Positions 63,119-64,000 of a stretch of DNA of 64,000 nt are shown here, piece by piece; position 1 is the stretch's first letter, and every line of letters starts with the position of its first letter. Source of the stretch: Rhynchopus euleeides (Eukaryota > Euglenozoa > Diplonemea > Diplonemida > Diplonemidae); NCBI GenBank assembly GCA_963210315.1, contig OY723307.1:248001-312000 (forward strand). The letters run 5' to 3'. Under the pieces are notes generated by a model, which saw nothing but the letters and a program-made list of their open reading frames with translations, did not search any database and was not told the DNA's origin. The position numbers were made by a program, and so were the translations under genes.

Positions 63119-64000
63119 AAAGGGGGGGGGGGGGGGAGTTTTGATTGTCGAGAGTGAAAGCAAGGACAAGCCTCCCCAGCACCTTCTCGTCATAGCAAAG
63201 GGGGTGGGGGGGCGGGGTGGGTGGTGGCGAGGGCCACACTCGAGCAGCTCCAATTGTTCTTTTATTACTCTCCCGCGCCTTGTCTCCCCCATCTTGATCA
63301 GGGGGGAATGTGGGCGGGTGAAGGGTGGAAGGGGGGAGGGGATGTTCTGGCAGATTGTGCACGGAAGTGCACAGGAGCCAAGCCCACGCCACGCACCCCA
63401 CCCCTGCTGGACGCAGTGTGCAGCGGAGCATTTTTGTTTGATTAGAGAGGTGTGCTTCGCCACACACACAATACACTAAACGCAGGGCATACGCACGTGA
63501 ATTGTATAAGGCTTTGTTAGAGCAGGGCAGAGCACACGAGAAGCGCACCGGATGTGACCACCCCTGTCACACCCTCTCTCTCCAATGTGTCACAGAGATC
63601 CCGCGGGGGTTGTGCTGTCCTCCTGTCTGGTTGCTCACCACCCAACCTGGGGCTCCAGCAAAGCAGACACACGCCCTCGGGGCATTGCTCTCAGAACTGC
63701 AGAGAAGCGAGCCGCCTCACAGAGCTTGGCTGGAAAGTGAAACACTTTGACACAGGGCAGAGAGAAGGGCGGGCCCCCTCTTTCCGTCTCTGCTTCCACA
63801 CACACAAACTCCCGAAGTCGCGGTTAGAATGTTGGTAGGCGCCACACCGACACAACGCAAATCAGACGGGAGGTTGAGAACATACGGATGCACAAGGCTA
63901 CCCTTGAGGCCTTGACTTGAGGCAAACCCCACAACAAACGGTACCTGCTGGTGTGCCCTCCTCCCATCCTCCGCTGGGAGCTCGAGCCAACACAAGACCT
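63119..64000. other. Unassigned sequence at the right edge
   Basis: No gene supported. It starts with a G-run and a TTTGATTGTCGAGAGTGAAA motif at 63139. Confidence 0.5.

Overview
This window comes from the nuclear genome of a unicellular eukaryote. Nothing in it looks prokaryotic: there is an intact NEK-type protein kinase gene, non-LTR and DNA transposons, long microsatellites, a fragment of a eukaryotic-type 28S rRNA gene, and no operons. The base composition is GC-rich with dozens of G/C homopolymers of 8-20 bases, broken by one strongly AT-rich island (30.2-31.0 kb). An algal or alveolate-like protist is plausible, but I cannot name the taxon from sequence alone.

Layout. 1-2.0 kb: no recognisable gene. 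2.0-8.3 kb: a truncated transposase-like ORF broken by a 51-bp palindrome, then the first copy of a 4.4-kb repeat ('C') carrying two satellite arrays, then a possible small element. 9.0-10.1 kb: a hAT-like element with an 8-bp target duplication. 10.5-20.5 kb: two head-to-tail copies of one non-LTR retrotransposon, a 5'-truncated copy followed by a full-length one. The full-length copy has ORF1 (coiled coil) and ORF2 (OTU protease, APE-like endonuclease, RT, RNase H, and a duplicated Cys/His module). 20.6-25.6 kb: fragments of C and a second full C copy. 29.0-30.1 kb: an inverted second copy of the hAT-like element. 30.2-31.0 kb: an AT-rich foldback element containing a nested MITE. 31.7-32.1 kb: a second MITE type. 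36.2-37.4 and 38.8-39.9 kb: two copies of a long-TIR element carrying a captured coding-like segment. 40.9-45.5 kb: a decayed minus-strand relative of the retrotransposon, abutting an element with a 28S rRNA fragment. 50.4-50.9 kb: a frameshifted METTL21-like methyltransferase. 51.4-58.9 kb: a transposon nest in which MITE-3 sits inside MITE-2, inside a pogo-like element, inside a rRNA-carrying element, every insertion having TA duplications. 60.8-62.2 kb: the NEK-like kinase on the minus strand. The rest is low-complexity intergenic DNA.

How the pieces work together. The window is an accessory, repeat-dominated region, and most of its genes serve mobile elements. The elements fall into three groups: a CA-repeat-associated LINE, a TA-targeting group sharing G7-8 or CC termini, and a hAT-like group. 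Nesting gives a relative age order at 52.7-57.7 kb. The kinase is the only clearly intact host gene.
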